Shown here: piece by piece, positions 28,524 to 37,182 of the stretch | How positions within the stretch are numbered: the first letter of the stretch is position 1 | Layout of the letters: every line of letters starts with the position of its first letter | From: Nocardioides potassii | Lineage (GTDB): Bacteria > Actinomycetota > Actinomycetes > Propionibacteriales > Nocardioidaceae | NCBI RefSeq assembly: GCF_021648885.1 | Contig: NZ_JAKJHZ010000009.1 | Location: forward strand, 124,001-188,000 | Reading direction: 5' to 3' | Length of the DNA: 64,000 nucleotides | Notes under the pieces: model-generated | Databases searched by the model: none | Seen by the model: the letters and a program-made list of their open reading frames with translations, nothing else | Told to the model about the DNA's origin: nothing | Program-made: the position numbers and the translations under genes

Positions 28524-29954
28524 TCAGACTCCCTTCACGTCGTCGAGGTCGGGCGTCTTCTCCCCCGTGCCCTTGGACCCGAAGACCTGCTCGACGACGA
28601 ACAGCACCACGCCGATCGCGAGCAGCCCGGCGCACCACCACAGCGAGTGGGGGTCGTCGTACACGGCGTAGTAGAGGATCGCGAGGTTGCCGAGGAGCCC
28701 GAGGACGAGCAGCGGCGTGTTGGCGCGGAACGCGCGGTCGTCCTCGTCGTGCCCGCGCAGCTTGAGGCAGGTCACGATGACGAGCGCGTAGATGGCCAGC
28801 AGGAACACGACGGTCACGGTGGCGAGGCGGTTCACCAGGTCCAGGCCTCCGCCGGCGGCGCTCACCGCATAGCCGGTGACCAGCAGTCCCGCCACCACCA
28901 GGCCGCTGAAGAGCAGGCCCACCCACGGGCTGCGCCGGGTCGCGTGGATCCGGGCGAACACCCCGGGTACGACGTCCTCGCGCGCCATGCCGTAGAGGAT
29001 CCGCGGCTGGGTCACGAGCGTGACGAGCGTGGTGTTGGTGATCGCGATCAGCGCGATGATCGTGAACAGCTTGGTCATGAAGTCGGTCGAGATCGGCAGG
29101 ATCCCCGCCTTCACGACCTCGAGCAGGGCGGCCTCGGACTCCGCCAGGGTGTCGACCGGCACCGTGAGCGCGGCTGCCATCGACACCAGGACGTAGACCA
29201 GCCCGGCGACGGCCATGCCGCCGATCATCGAGCGCGGGAACGCCTTGTAGGGGTCGATCGTCTCCTCGGCCACGTTGGCGGTGTTCTCGAACCCGGTCAT
29301 CGCGAAGAACGACAGCGCGACGCCGGCGAGGACGGCGAGCGCCGGGTTGCCCGAGACGCTGATGTCGCCGAGCGTGCCGAAGTCGGCCTTGCCCTCGGCG
29401 ACGTACCAGATGCCGATGACCATGATGATGATCAGCCCGCTGACCTCGACGAAGGTCATCAGCATGTTCATCACCACCGACTCGGTGATGCCGATGAAGT
29501 TCACCACGACCAGGAACGCGACGAAGACCAGCGAGACCAGCAGCGCGGGGGGCGCCGCCCAGAGCTCGGAGAAGTAGGACGCGAAGCCCGTCGCCAGCGA
29601 CCCCGTGGCGGCGAAGCTGGCGGCGAGGAACGAGACCGTCACGAGGAACGTCAGCGGCCGGCTGCCGAAGGCCTTCTGCACGTAGAGCGACGAGCCCGCC
29701 GCCTGGGGGTACTTGGTCACCAGCTCGGCGTAGGCCGAACCGGTGATGGCGGCGACCGTCACGCCGGCGGCGAAGGCGATCCAGAAGGCGCCCCCCACCG
29801 CTGCTGCGACGAGGCCGATCAGGACGTAGATGCCGGACCCGAGCACGTCACCGAGCGTGTAGAAGAAGAGCTGCGCTCCGGTGATCGACCGCTTGAGGCC
29901 GCTGTCGTCCGCGTCGGTCCGGGGGGTGGTGGCGGTGTCGGCCACGGCGGGCAC
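28524..29954 (-). CDS. APC-superfamily amino acid permease
   Basis: 476-residue transporter with about twelve helices. The helix 1 region LGSGIYVLIGLVAAAVGGAFWIAFAAG matches the unwound substrate-binding GSGI motif of APC permeases. FFAMTGFENTANVAEET lies in helix 6. It probably imports or exchanges amino acids or related cations; the substrate is unresolved. ATG 29954 yields a short acidic cytoplasmic N-terminus. First gene of a possible permease-usp-membrane protein(-pcrA) unit. Confidence 0.88.
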   Translation of the reverse strand: MPAVADTATTPRTDADDSGLKRSITGAQLFFYTLGDVLGSGIYVLIGLVAAAVGGAFWIAFAAGVTVAAITGSAYAELVTKYPQAAGSSLYVQKAFGSRPLTFLVTVSFLAASFAATGSLATGFASYFSELWAAPPALLVSLVFVAFLVVVNFIGITESVVMNMLMTFVEVSGLIIIMVIGIWYVAEGKADFGTLGDISVSGNPALAVLAGVALSFFAMTGFENTANVAEETIDPYKAFPRSMIGGMAVAGLVYVLVSMAAALTVPVDTLAESEAALLEVVKAGILPISTDFMTKLFTIIALIAITNTTLVTLVTQPRILYGMAREDVVPGVFARIHATRRSPWVGLLFSGLVVAGLLVTGYAVSAAGGGLDLVNRLATVTVVFLLAIYALVIVTCLKLRGHDEDDRAFRANTPLLVLGLLGNLAILYYAVYDDPHSLWWCAGLLAIGVVLFVVEQVFGSKGTGEKTPDLDDVKGV

Positions 29955-30043
29955 CTCGCTTCCGAGAGTCGGGTGGTGCCCCGACCCTATCGAGCGGGCG
30001 AACGACTGTCAACCGGGGCCCACCCCTTGGGGTCAGTCGGCCG

Positions 30044-30709
30044 TCACAGGAGACGGCGGTCCGAGGCCCACTTGGTCAGCTCGTGGCGGCTCGAGAGCTG
30101 GAGCTTGCGCAGCACCGACGACATGTGGGTCTCGACGGTCTTCACCGAGATGAAGAGCTCCTTCGCGACCTCCTTGTAGGCGTAGCCGCGAGCGATCAGG
30201 CGCATCACCTCGCGCTCGCGCTCGGTGAGCCGGTCGAGGTCCTCGTCGACCGCGGCCACGTCGATCGAGCCTGCGAAGGCGTCCAGCACGAACCCGGCCA
30301 GCCGCGGCGAGAACACCGCGTCCCCGCCGGCCACCCGGATGATGGCGTCGACGAGCTCGGGGCCGGTGATCGTCTTGGTGACGTAGCCGCGGGCGCCGCC
30401 GCGGATGGTGCCGATGACGTCCTCGGCGGCGTCGGAGACCGACAGGGCCAGGTAGCGCGCGTCGGGCGAGGGCTGGCGGCGCATCACCTCGACGCCGCCG
30501 CCGCCGGGCAGGTGCACGTCGAGCAGCACCACCTGGGGCTGCAGCTCGTGGACGGCGGCGATGGCGGCGTCGGCGTCGGCCGCCTCGCCGACGACCTCCA
30601 CCACGCCGGCGCCCGAGGCGGCGAGCTCGGCGCGGACGCCCGCCCGGAACATCGCGTGGTCGTCGACGAGCACGACGCGGACGGGGCCGCCCTCACGGGT
30701 CTGGCTCAT
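30044..30709 (-). CDS. Response regulator, NarL/LuxR type
   Basis: 221-residue DNA-binding regulator. The receiver domain begins VRVVLVDDHAMFRAGVRAEL, with the phospho-acceptor Asp in VVLLDVHLPGGGG (near 58) and Lys in YVTKTITGPELVDAI. The C-terminal LuxR helix-turn-helix is LTEREREVMRLIARGYAYKEVAKELFI, then VKTVETHMSSVLRKL. The ATG at 30709 overlaps the kinase stop by four bases (ATGA), so kinase and regulator form one two-component operon. Target genes probably include the divergent PspC gene (inference). Confidence 0.93.
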   Translation of the reverse strand: MSQTREGGPVRVVLVDDHAMFRAGVRAELAASGAGVVEVVGEAADADAAIAAVHELQPQVVLLDVHLPGGGGVEVMRRQPSPDARYLALSVSDAAEDVIGTIRGGARGYVTKTITGPELVDAIIRVAGGDAVFSPRLAGFVLDAFAGSIDVAAVDEDLDRLTEREREVMRLIARGYAYKEVAKELFISVKTVETHMSSVLRKLQLSSRHELTKWASDRRLL

Positions 30710-32052
30710 GGGTTCTCCATCGAGTCGGGGCTGGAGTCGGGGCTGGAGTCGGGGCTGGAGTCGGGGCTGGAGGCGCTGGAGTCGCCGGTGCGGGTGCGGG
30801 GCATGTGCAGGCGCACCTCGGTCCCCTCGCCGGGAGCCGAGCGTACGTCGGCGCGGCCGCCGTGGCGGGCCATCCGGTCGACGATGCTGTTGCGGACACC
30901 GTGCCGGTCGGCCGCGACCCCCTCGAGGTCGAACCCGGCGCCGCGGTCGCGGACGAAGACGTCCACCGCGGCGTCGGAGGTCTCGGCGTAGACGTCGGCG
31001 CGCTGGGTGCCGGCGTGCTTGGCGACGTTGACCACCGCCTCGCGGGCGGCGTGCACGACGGGCCGCAGCTCCTCGCCCAGCGGACAATCGCCGACCGTGA
31101 CCACGTCGACGACCACGTTGTGCTGCGACTCCACGTCGGCGGCCATCTCCTTGAGCGCGCCGGCGAGGGTGGTCGCGTCGGACGTGTCCGCCTCGAAGAG
31201 CCACTGGCGCAGGTCGCGCTCCTGCGAGCGGGCGAGCCGGGCGACCATGGTGGAGTCGTGGGCGTTCTTCTGGATGAGCGCGAGGGTCTGCAGCACCGAG
31301 TCGTGCAGGTGCGCGGCCATGTCGGCGCGCTCCTGCGTCCGGACGCGTTCCGCGCGCTCCGCACTGAGGTCGTTGACCAGCCGCAGGCCCCACGGCCCGA
31401 CGACGATCGCCAGCCCCAGCAGGCCGAGCAGGCCGGCGACGAGCACCGGCACGGCGAACGTGGCCTTCCCTGCCGCGACGGCGAAGACGATCATCGCCGT
31501 GACGATGAGGCCGAGCCCGGCGGCGATGCGGGCGTAGGCCGCCCAGCCGCCGTTGCCGAAGACCGCGCGGAACGGGTCGATCCGCCCCGTCGTGTCCGTC
31601 CACCGCTCGCGCTGTGCCTCGTCGGCCTGGCGCCACAGCAGCGCGATCCCGGCGACCCCGAGGACGACCGGCCAGAACAGCGCGCCCTGGCCGAAGACGC
31701 CTTCCACCCCGAGGACCACGCCGAAGAACAGCGCGCCGAGGGCTATGGCCGGCCCGGCGTCGCGCAACCGCGAGCGACGACGCGGACGCTTGCCGGTGCG
31801 TGTCGCGCTCTCCAGGCCGGGGGCGCTGGTCTCGAAGAACTGGTCGGCCGGCAGGAACATCCAGAGGCCGGCGTAGAGCATCAGGCCGAAGCCGCCGAGG
31901 AACGCCGTCGCCACGAAGAACCCGCGCACCCACAGCACCGGGACGGCCAGGTGCTCGGCCAGGCCGGAGGCGACGCCACCGGCGATGGGGGCCGAGATGT
32001 CGCGGTAGGCCCGGCGGGACCGACCGGCTCGGGTCGCGTGTGTCTGGCTCAT
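30706..32052 (-). CDS. PspC-domain sensor histidine kinase
   Basis: 448-residue membrane kinase. Residues 12-75 form a PspC domain (YRDISAPIAGGVASGLAEHL, then LYAGLWMFLPADQFFE). Four or more further helices follow to about residue 245. The HisKA_3 box is ERADMAAHLHDSVLQTLALIQ with the phospho-acceptor His. The ATPase has AAREAVVNVAKHAG, VRDRGAGFDLEG and HGVRNSIVDRMARHGG. The C-terminus ends in repeated SPDS units encoded by a 12-bp tandem repeat. ATG 32052 was preferred for its match to the PspC start. PspC domains respond to envelope stress in several systems, which suggests membrane-stress sensing. Confidence 0.9.
   Translation of the reverse strand: MSQTHATRAGRSRRAYRDISAPIAGGVASGLAEHLAVPVLWVRGFFVATAFLGGFGLMLYAGLWMFLPADQFFETSAPGLESATRTGKRPRRRSRLRDAGPAIALGALFFGVVLGVEGVFGQGALFWPVVLGVAGIALLWRQADEAQRERWTDTTGRIDPFRAVFGNGGWAAYARIAAGLGLIVTAMIVFAVAAGKATFAVPVLVAGLLGLLGLAIVVGPWGLRLVNDLSAERAERVRTQERADMAAHLHDSVLQTLALIQKNAHDSTMVARLARSQERDLRQWLFEADTSDATTLAGALKEMAADVESQHNVVVDVVTVGDCPLGEELRPVVHAAREAVVNVAKHAGTQRADVYAETSDAAVDVFVRDRGAGFDLEGVAADRHGVRNSIVDRMARHGGRADVRSAPGEGTEVRLHMPRTRTGDSSASSPDSSPDSSPDSSPDSMENP
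30722..30769. repeat. 12-bp tandem repeat, four copies, in kinase C-terminus
   Basis: Four exact copies of GAGTCGGGGCTG, in frame, encode SPDS on the minus strand. Copy number could vary by slippage without breaking the frame, changing only tail length. Confidence 0.93.
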
Positions 32053-32195
32053 CGTGCGTCCATCGTCGCAGGCGGGCACGGCCCGGACCATGAGGAGAGA
32101 CCCCGAGCCGACCCTGAGTCCCACCCCGGCCCCACGGCTGCGAATCAGGGCTGTCCCCGATGGTGGGCAGCAGCCGGGACCGCGAGAGTTGAGCC

Positions 32196-33515
32196 ATGAA
32201 CGACGCAGACCCCGCCGCTCCGAGCGAGCAGCCCACCCCGCCCGCCGGTGGCGAGCAGGCCCACACCCAGACGCAGACCCAGACCCAGACCCAGACTCCG
32301 CCCCCGCCGCAGGCGCAGGCCACCGGGCCGCAGGTCACCCGCGACGAGGTGAAGGACCTCGGCCGCCTGCGCCGCAGCGTCACCGACCGGCACATCGCCG
32401 GCGTCGCCGGCGGGATCGCCCGCCACCTCGACGTCGACGCGATCATCGTGCGGGTCGCCCTCGTCGTCTCGGTGTTCTTCGGCGGCGCGGGGTTCCTGCT
32501 CTACGTCGGCGCCTGGATCCTCGTGCCCGAGGAGGGCACCGACGACGAGCCGCTCGGCCTCGACCGGCGCAGCCGCTCCGTGGCCCTCGCCGGGCTCGGC
32601 GTCCTCGCCCTCCTCGCCGCCGTCGGCGACTGGGCCGGTGCCTTCTGGTTCCCGTGGCCGGTCGCGGTGGTCGCCGCGATCGCCGTGTGGTTCCTCCACC
32701 GCAAGGAGAAGAGCCCGGGCAGGCAGCGGACCGGCTACGGCTACCCCGAGCCCACCTTCACCGGTGCACCGACCGAGCCTGCGACGTCGTACGCCGAGAC
32801 GTCGTACCCGGACGCGTCGTACCCCGAGGGCACGGTCTCCACGAGCACCTACGCCTACGAGCCCGTCGGCGACCCGCAGTGGCAGCAGTACTCCCGCCCG
32901 TCGCGCCGGCCGCGGAACCCCCGCAAGCGCGGCCCCAAGCTGTTCCTCTTCACCGTGGCGCTGATCGCGCTCTCCGAGGGCGTGCTGGGCGTGGTCGACC
33001 TCGCAGGCGTCCGGGTGGTCGACAGCGCCTACCCGGCGCTGGCCCTCGGCATCACCGCGGCGATGCTCATCCTCGGCGCCTTCTGGGGGCGCGCCGGTGG
33101 CCTGATCGCGCTCGGCCTGGTCGCCGCCCTTGCGACGGCCGCGACCACCGCAGGCAACCGCTTCGACCAGGAGGACCGGTCCTTCGCCCCGACCAGCGCG
33201 GGGGACGTCCGGGACCAGTACGACTTCGGTGGCGGACGGTTCACCCTCGACCTGTCCGGGATCGACGACGTCGACGCACTCGACGGCCGCGACATCGCCA
33301 TCGACGGAGTCGGCGGGAGGGTCGAGGTCATCGTCCCGGACGGGATGGACGTCGAGGTCAGGACGCAGGTCGTCGGCGGCGAGAGCCGGGTCTTCGACCG
33401 GCGCAGCGAGGGCTTCGACATCACCCAGAACGGCTTCCTGGACGGCGGCGGGACCGACATGTCCATCAACATCGACCTGGTCGCCGGCGAGATCATCGTC
33501 CGCGAAGCGGCCTGA
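32196..33515 (+). CDS. PspC-domain membrane protein with LiaF-like C-terminus
   Basis: 439-residue protein. A Pro/Gln/Thr-rich N-terminus contains TQ dipeptide repeats. The PspC domain at about 55-110 has LRRSVTDRHIAGVAGGIARHLDVD. Several helices follow, interrupted by a basic/Tyr-rich linker. The C-terminal 120 residues are a soluble beta domain (YDFGGGRFTLDLSGID, GVGGRVEVIVPDGMDVEVRT) like the cell-wall-antibiotic-response/LiaF domain. It is divergent from the PspC-domain kinase operon, so the shared 143-bp gap is the likely control region. Probably an envelope-stress component. Confidence 0.85.
   Translation: MNDADPAAPSEQPTPPAGGEQAHTQTQTQTQTQTPPPPQAQATGPQVTRDEVKDLGRLRRSVTDRHIAGVAGGIARHLDVDAIIVRVALVVSVFFGGAGFLLYVGAWILVPEEGTDDEPLGLDRRSRSVALAGLGVLALLAAVGDWAGAFWFPWPVAVVAAIAVWFLHRKEKSPGRQRTGYGYPEPTFTGAPTEPATSYAETSYPDASYPEGTVSTSTYAYEPVGDPQWQQYSRPSRRPRNPRKRGPKLFLFTVALIALSEGVLGVVDLAGVRVVDSAYPALALGITAAMLILGAFWGRAGGLIALGLVAALATAATTAGNRFDQEDRSFAPTSAGDVRDQYDFGGGRFTLDLSGIDDVDALDGRDIAIDGVGGRVEVIVPDGMDVEVRTQVVGGESRVFDRRSEGFDITQNGFLDGGGTDMSINIDLVAGEIIVREAA
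32265..32294 (+). repeat. 6-bp tandem repeat, five copies, in PspC protein N-terminus
   Basis: Five units of ACCCAG (one variant, ACGCAG) encode alternating Thr-Gln in frame near residues 24-33. Confidence 0.88.
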
Positions 33516-33526
33516 GGAGCAGCGCC

Positions 33527-33838
33527 ATGAGCGACAACGACAGCCACGACACGTACGACACCGACGTCTACGGAGCCCGCCCCGACTACTACGGCGAGCC
33601 GATGGTCGGTCCGCTGGACGCCCCGGAGCGCGAGTCGGGTCGCCACCCGGTCAACATCACCCAGCTCGTCCTGGGCGTCGCCTTCGCCGGCATGGTGCTG
33701 GTGTGGGCGCTGGTCCAGGGCGACGTCGTCGAGACCAAAGAGCTCCGCTGGCTGATGCCGATCCCGTGGATCGCCGCCGGTGCGGCCGGGCTGGCAGCCA
33801 CGGTGTGGCCCGGCCGGCGCAGCGGCAGCTGGAGCTAG
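33527..33838 (+). CDS. Small two-helix membrane protein
   Basis: 103-residue protein. An acidic, Tyr-rich cytoplasmic N-terminus (MSDNDSHDTYDTDVYGARPDYYGEP) is followed by two hydrophobic helices near 45-62 and 77-95. The ATG at 33527 has GAGGAG six bases upstream, and the gene starts 11 bp after the PspC-domain gene, so they form one operon. The family is not recognised. A role alongside the PspC protein is inferred from position. Confidence 0.72.
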   Translation: MSDNDSHDTYDTDVYGARPDYYGEPMVGPLDAPERESGRHPVNITQLVLGVAFAGMVLVWALVQGDVVETKELRWLMPIPWIAAGAAGLAATVWPGRRSGSWS

Positions 33839-33841
33839 CGG

Positions 33842-35506
33842 CTACGCAAGAGAGACGGCCGGCAGGGCGAACCACCGCAGGTCGTCGAAGTCCTCGCCCA
33901 GGTGGGCGGTGTCGGACCAGTCCGGCGGCGACGCGGCGGCCATGACCGCGCGGCCCTCGTCGAGGTGCTCCCGGAGCACCGAGACGGGGGCCGTCGTCGC
34001 GTGCTCCGGCCACGACATCGCGCCGTCGTCGTCGTACGTCACGTGGGCCAGCCGCATCGGTGGCTCGACCGCGCCGGTGCGGTGGTGCCACAGGCCGGTG
34101 AACGGGTCGAAGCGGTAGTCGCCGAGCAGGCGCCACCCCTCGCGGGCGACGAGCCGGACGGCCTCGACGACGTAGGTGAACACCTCCTCGTCGACGAAGT
34201 AGTTGAAGTTGACGCGGACCCAGCCGGGCTTGATGCCCTCGCAGCCGGTGGCGATCTGGGCCTCGAACTGGTGGCTGCGGTCGAGGTCGATGTCGAGCAG
34301 CCGGTGGCCGTAGGGCCCGGCGCAGGAGCAGCCGCCGCGGGTCTGGATGCCGAAGAGGTCGTTGAGCAGGGCGACCACGAAGTTGTGGTGCAGGTAGGAG
34401 CCGTCGGGCGCCTTGACGACGAACGACACGATCGAGAGTCGCTGGGAGTCGAGGTTGCCGAGGATCTGGATGCCCGGCTCGGCGACCCATGCCTCGACGG
34501 CGCGCCGCAGCATCTCCTCCTCATGGGCCTGGATCGTGTCGACGCCGACCGCCTGCTTGAGCTGGAAGACCAGACCGGCGCGGATGGACTCGACGATCGC
34601 GGGCGTGCCGCCCTCCTCGCGGTGCGAGGGGTCGTCGAGGTAGCGGTGGTCGGTCGGGTTGACGTACATGACCGTCCCGCCGCCGGGCACCACCGGGACC
34701 CGGTTGGTCATCAGCTCCTTGCGCACGACCAGCACGCCGGGCGTGCCGGGGCCGCCGATGAACTTGTGGGGGCTGATGAAGATCGCGTCCTTGTACGACG
34801 AGCCGGGGCCGTACATCTCGATGTCGACGTAGGGCGCGCAGGCGGCGAAGTCCCAGAAGCTCAGCGCGCCGTGCTCGTGCAGCAGGTCGGCGACGCCCTC
34901 GGTGTCGGTGACGATGCCGGTGACGTTGGAGGCCGCGGAGAACGAGCCGATCTTGAGCGGCCGGTCCGCGTGCCGCTCGAGCTCCTCGCGGAGGTGGGCG
35001 AGCGAGACGCGGCCGTCTGCGTCCTCGTGGATGGTGACGACGTCGGCGATGGTCTCGCGCCAGCTGACCTCGTTGGAGTGGTGCTCGAAGGGACCGATGA
35101 AGACGACGGGGCGCTGGTCGGCGGGGATGGCCGCGCTGAGGTCGTAGCGGTCGTCGAGCGCGGCCGGGATCCGCAGGCCGAGGATGCCGATGAGCTTGTC
35201 GATCGCGGCCGTGCTGCCCGAGCCGCAGAAGACCACGACGGTCTCGTCGTCACCGCCGACCGCGTCGCGGATGATCCGTCGCGCGTCCTCCCGCAGCCGC
35301 GTCGTCTGGAGCCCGGTGCCGCTCGCCTCGGTGTGCGTGTTGGCGTAGGCGGGCAGGACCTCGTGGCGGATGAAGTCCTCGATGAAGCTCAGGCTGCGAC
35401 CCGACGCGGTGTAGTCGGCGTACGTCACCCGGCGCGGGCCGTAGGGGCCGTGCATGACCTGGTCGTCGCCGATCACGGACGCGCGGATGCGCTCGAGGAG
35501 GGACAC
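33842..35506 (-). CDS. Class V aminotransferase-fold PLP enzyme (cysteine desulfurase-like)
   Basis: 554-residue PLP enzyme. Seen: GSGSTAAIDKLIG for the cofactor phosphate, GPFEHHSNEVSWRE, SFSAASNVTGIVTD, and the Schiff-base Lys in ISPHKFIGGPGTPGVLV (near 244). TRGGCSCAGPYGH (near 388) sits where SufS/IscS enzymes carry their active-site Cys. The last 130 residues extend beyond the usual 400-residue fold. Sulfur transfer from cysteine is plausible but unproven, since no suf or isc genes are adjacent. The GTG at 35506 is preceded by TACCCT at leaderless spacing. Confidence 0.82.
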   Translation of the reverse strand: MSLLERIRASVIGDDQVMHGPYGPRRVTYADYTASGRSLSFIEDFIRHEVLPAYANTHTEASGTGLQTTRLREDARRIIRDAVGGDDETVVVFCGSGSTAAIDKLIGILGLRIPAALDDRYDLSAAIPADQRPVVFIGPFEHHSNEVSWRETIADVVTIHEDADGRVSLAHLREELERHADRPLKIGSFSAASNVTGIVTDTEGVADLLHEHGALSFWDFAACAPYVDIEMYGPGSSYKDAIFISPHKFIGGPGTPGVLVVRKELMTNRVPVVPGGGTVMYVNPTDHRYLDDPSHREEGGTPAIVESIRAGLVFQLKQAVGVDTIQAHEEEMLRRAVEAWVAEPGIQILGNLDSQRLSIVSFVVKAPDGSYLHHNFVVALLNDLFGIQTRGGCSCAGPYGHRLLDIDLDRSHQFEAQIATGCEGIKPGWVRVNFNYFVDEEVFTYVVEAVRLVAREGWRLLGDYRFDPFTGLWHHRTGAVEPPMRLAHVTYDDDGAMSWPEHATTAPVSVLREHLDEGRAVMAAASPPDWSDTAHLGEDFDDLRWFALPAVSLA

Positions 35507-35512
35507 GGGCCG

Positions 35513-35518
35513 AGGGTA
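35513..35518 (-). promoter_or_regulatory. -10 element TACCCT, leaderless type (PLP enzyme)
   Basis: TACCCT on the minus strand ends six bases before the GTG at 35506. There is no Shine-Dalgarno sequence. Confidence 0.5.
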
Positions 35519-35540
35519 CGCCGGTGGAAGGCTCCGCCTC

Positions 35541-36536
35541 TCACTCGCGGAGCACGGCGAGTGCGTCCTCCGGATGGTCGGTGATCACGCCGTCGACCCC
35601 GGCGGCGAGCAGCGCACGGACGTGTCCGGCCATGTCACCGAGTGCGTCGGGGGCGTCGCCGTGGCGGAGGTTGCTCGGCAGGAAGCGGTTCTCGCCGCGG
35701 ACGGTCCAGGCGTGGACCGTCAGGCCGAGCCGGTGCGCGTCGCGGACCACCGTCGACGGGGCACCGATCGCTCCCCCTGCGTCGCGCGGGAGGACGAGCG
35801 ACGCGTGCGGCCCGATCCCGTCGGCGTACTCGTCGACGTCCTCGAGGCCCTCGGGCGTGAGCATCCCGCGCTGCGGGAGGTCGACGAGCTGGATGACCGG
35901 GAGCCGGGTGCGCCCGGCGAGACGGCGCAGGATCCCGGGCTCGAACGACATCAGCGCGACCCGCGCCCACGGGTGGTCGAGGCCGTGGCGCGCCAGCACC
36001 CGCAGCAGCGCCCCGTCGAGCGGGAGCCCGAGGGCGTCGTGGTGGGCGGCGTGCTTGAGCTCGAGCAGCAGGCCGACCTGCCGGCCGCGGCGGACCGACT
36101 CGGCACCGACCATGGCCAGCACCTCGGTCAGCGTGGGGACCCCCTCCGCGCCGTCGTACGCCGTGTTGGCGGGCCGGGTGCCCGGCATCCGCTCACGGCA
36201 GGCGAGGGTCTTGAGCTCGGCCAGGGTGAGGTCCTGGACGAACCAGCCCTGCTGCTCCACACCGTCGACGACCCGGGTGCGGCGCAGGTGGGAGAGCTCC
36301 GGGCGCGACGCGACGTCGGTGGTCGCGCTGAGCTCGAGGTCGTGCCGGGCGACGAGCACCCCGTCGCGGGTGGCGACGAGGTCGAGCTCGATGTCGTCGA
36401 CACCCATCCGGATGGCGGTGCGGTAGGCGTCGAGGGTGTGCTCCGGACGGTGACCGCTGGCGCCGCGGTGCGCAACCACGGCGGGCGTGAGGACCAACGA
36501 CGGGGTCTGCTCGATCGCCTCGCGTGTCACCGTCAC
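35541..36536 (-). CDS. Glycerophosphodiester phosphodiesterase
   Basis: 331-residue GDPD that would hydrolyse glycerophosphodiesters to glycerol-3-phosphate and an alcohol. The catalytic core is VVAHRGASGHRPEHTLDAY (His-Arg, Glu), then GVDDIELDLVATRDGVLVARHD (Glu-x-Asp and the second His), within the first 70 residues. The C-terminal VDGVITDHPEDAL is also characteristic. No signal peptide is evident, suggesting a cytoplasmic enzyme. The GTG at 36536 was chosen; an ATG at 36593 would overlap the divergent YbaK gene. The PLP enzyme gene follows 34 bp downstream. Confidence 0.9.
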   Translation of the reverse strand: MTVTREAIEQTPSLVLTPAVVAHRGASGHRPEHTLDAYRTAIRMGVDDIELDLVATRDGVLVARHDLELSATTDVASRPELSHLRRTRVVDGVEQQGWFVQDLTLAELKTLACRERMPGTRPANTAYDGAEGVPTLTEVLAMVGAESVRRGRQVGLLLELKHAAHHDALGLPLDGALLRVLARHGLDHPWARVALMSFEPGILRRLAGRTRLPVIQLVDLPQRGMLTPEGLEDVDEYADGIGPHASLVLPRDAGGAIGAPSTVVRDAHRLGLTVHAWTVRGENRFLPSNLRHGDAPDALGDMAGHVRALLAAGVDGVITDHPEDALAVLRE

Positions 36537-36602
36537 GAGACGAAGGTGGCCCCCTCTGTGGACAGGACGATGACGGCGAGATGAATGCCGCATGATGTCC
36601 GC

Positions 36603-37145
36603 GTGACGCTCCCGAGCCTCCCGTCCCTCTCGTCGCTGCCCGCCGTGGAGCACCCCGAGCTGGTGGCCCCGCCGGTCGCCACCGCCCTCGCGGGCTGGGC
36701 CGGCGCCGCCGAGGTCGCCGTCGTCGACATCGACCCGGACCTCGCCGACACGGCCGCCATGAGCGAGGCGTACGGCATCCCGCTGACCGCGAGCGGCAAC
36801 TGCGTCATCGTCTCCGGCGTCCGCGCCGGCGACGAGCGGATCGCTGCCTGCGTCGTCCGCGCCGACACCCGCGCCGACGTCAACACCCTCGTCCGCAAGC
36901 TGCTCGACGTGCGCAAGTGCTCCTTCCACCCGATGGACCGCGCGGTCGAGGAGACCGGGATGGAGCACGGCGGCATCACCCCGCTCGGCCTGCCGCCGGC
37001 CTGGCGGCTGCTGGTCCACGACGCCCTGCTCGACGAGCCGGTGGTCGTGGTCGGCAGCGGCGTACGACGCTCCAAGCTCCTGGTCCCCGGCCGGCTGCTC
37101 GCCGACCTGCCCGGTGCGGAGGTCGTCGACGGGCTCGGTCGCTAG
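36603..37145 (+). CDS. YbaK/EbsC-type aminoacyl-tRNA deacylase-like protein
   Basis: 180-residue protein of the YbaK/ProX editing-domain family, which hydrolyses mischarged aminoacyl-tRNAs in trans. Signature segments are VRKLLDVRKCSFHPMDRAVE with the conserved Lys, and TGMEHGGITPLGLP, matching the G-x-x-x-GGxxPxG loop. The GTG at 36603 has CATGAT six bases upstream, suggesting leaderless expression. An ATG at 36585 adds six residues. It is divergent from the GDPD gene and followed by the hydrolase gene. Confidence 0.85.
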   Translation: MTLPSLPSLSSLPAVEHPELVAPPVATALAGWAGAAEVAVVDIDPDLADTAAMSEAYGIPLTASGNCVIVSGVRAGDERIAACVVRADTRADVNTLVRKLLDVRKCSFHPMDRAVEETGMEHGGITPLGLPPAWRLLVHDALLDEPVVVVGSGVRRSKLLVPGRLLADLPGAEVVDGLGR

Positions 37146-37182
37146 GCATGCCCAGCACCGTCCCGGGTACGGGCCGCACGCC

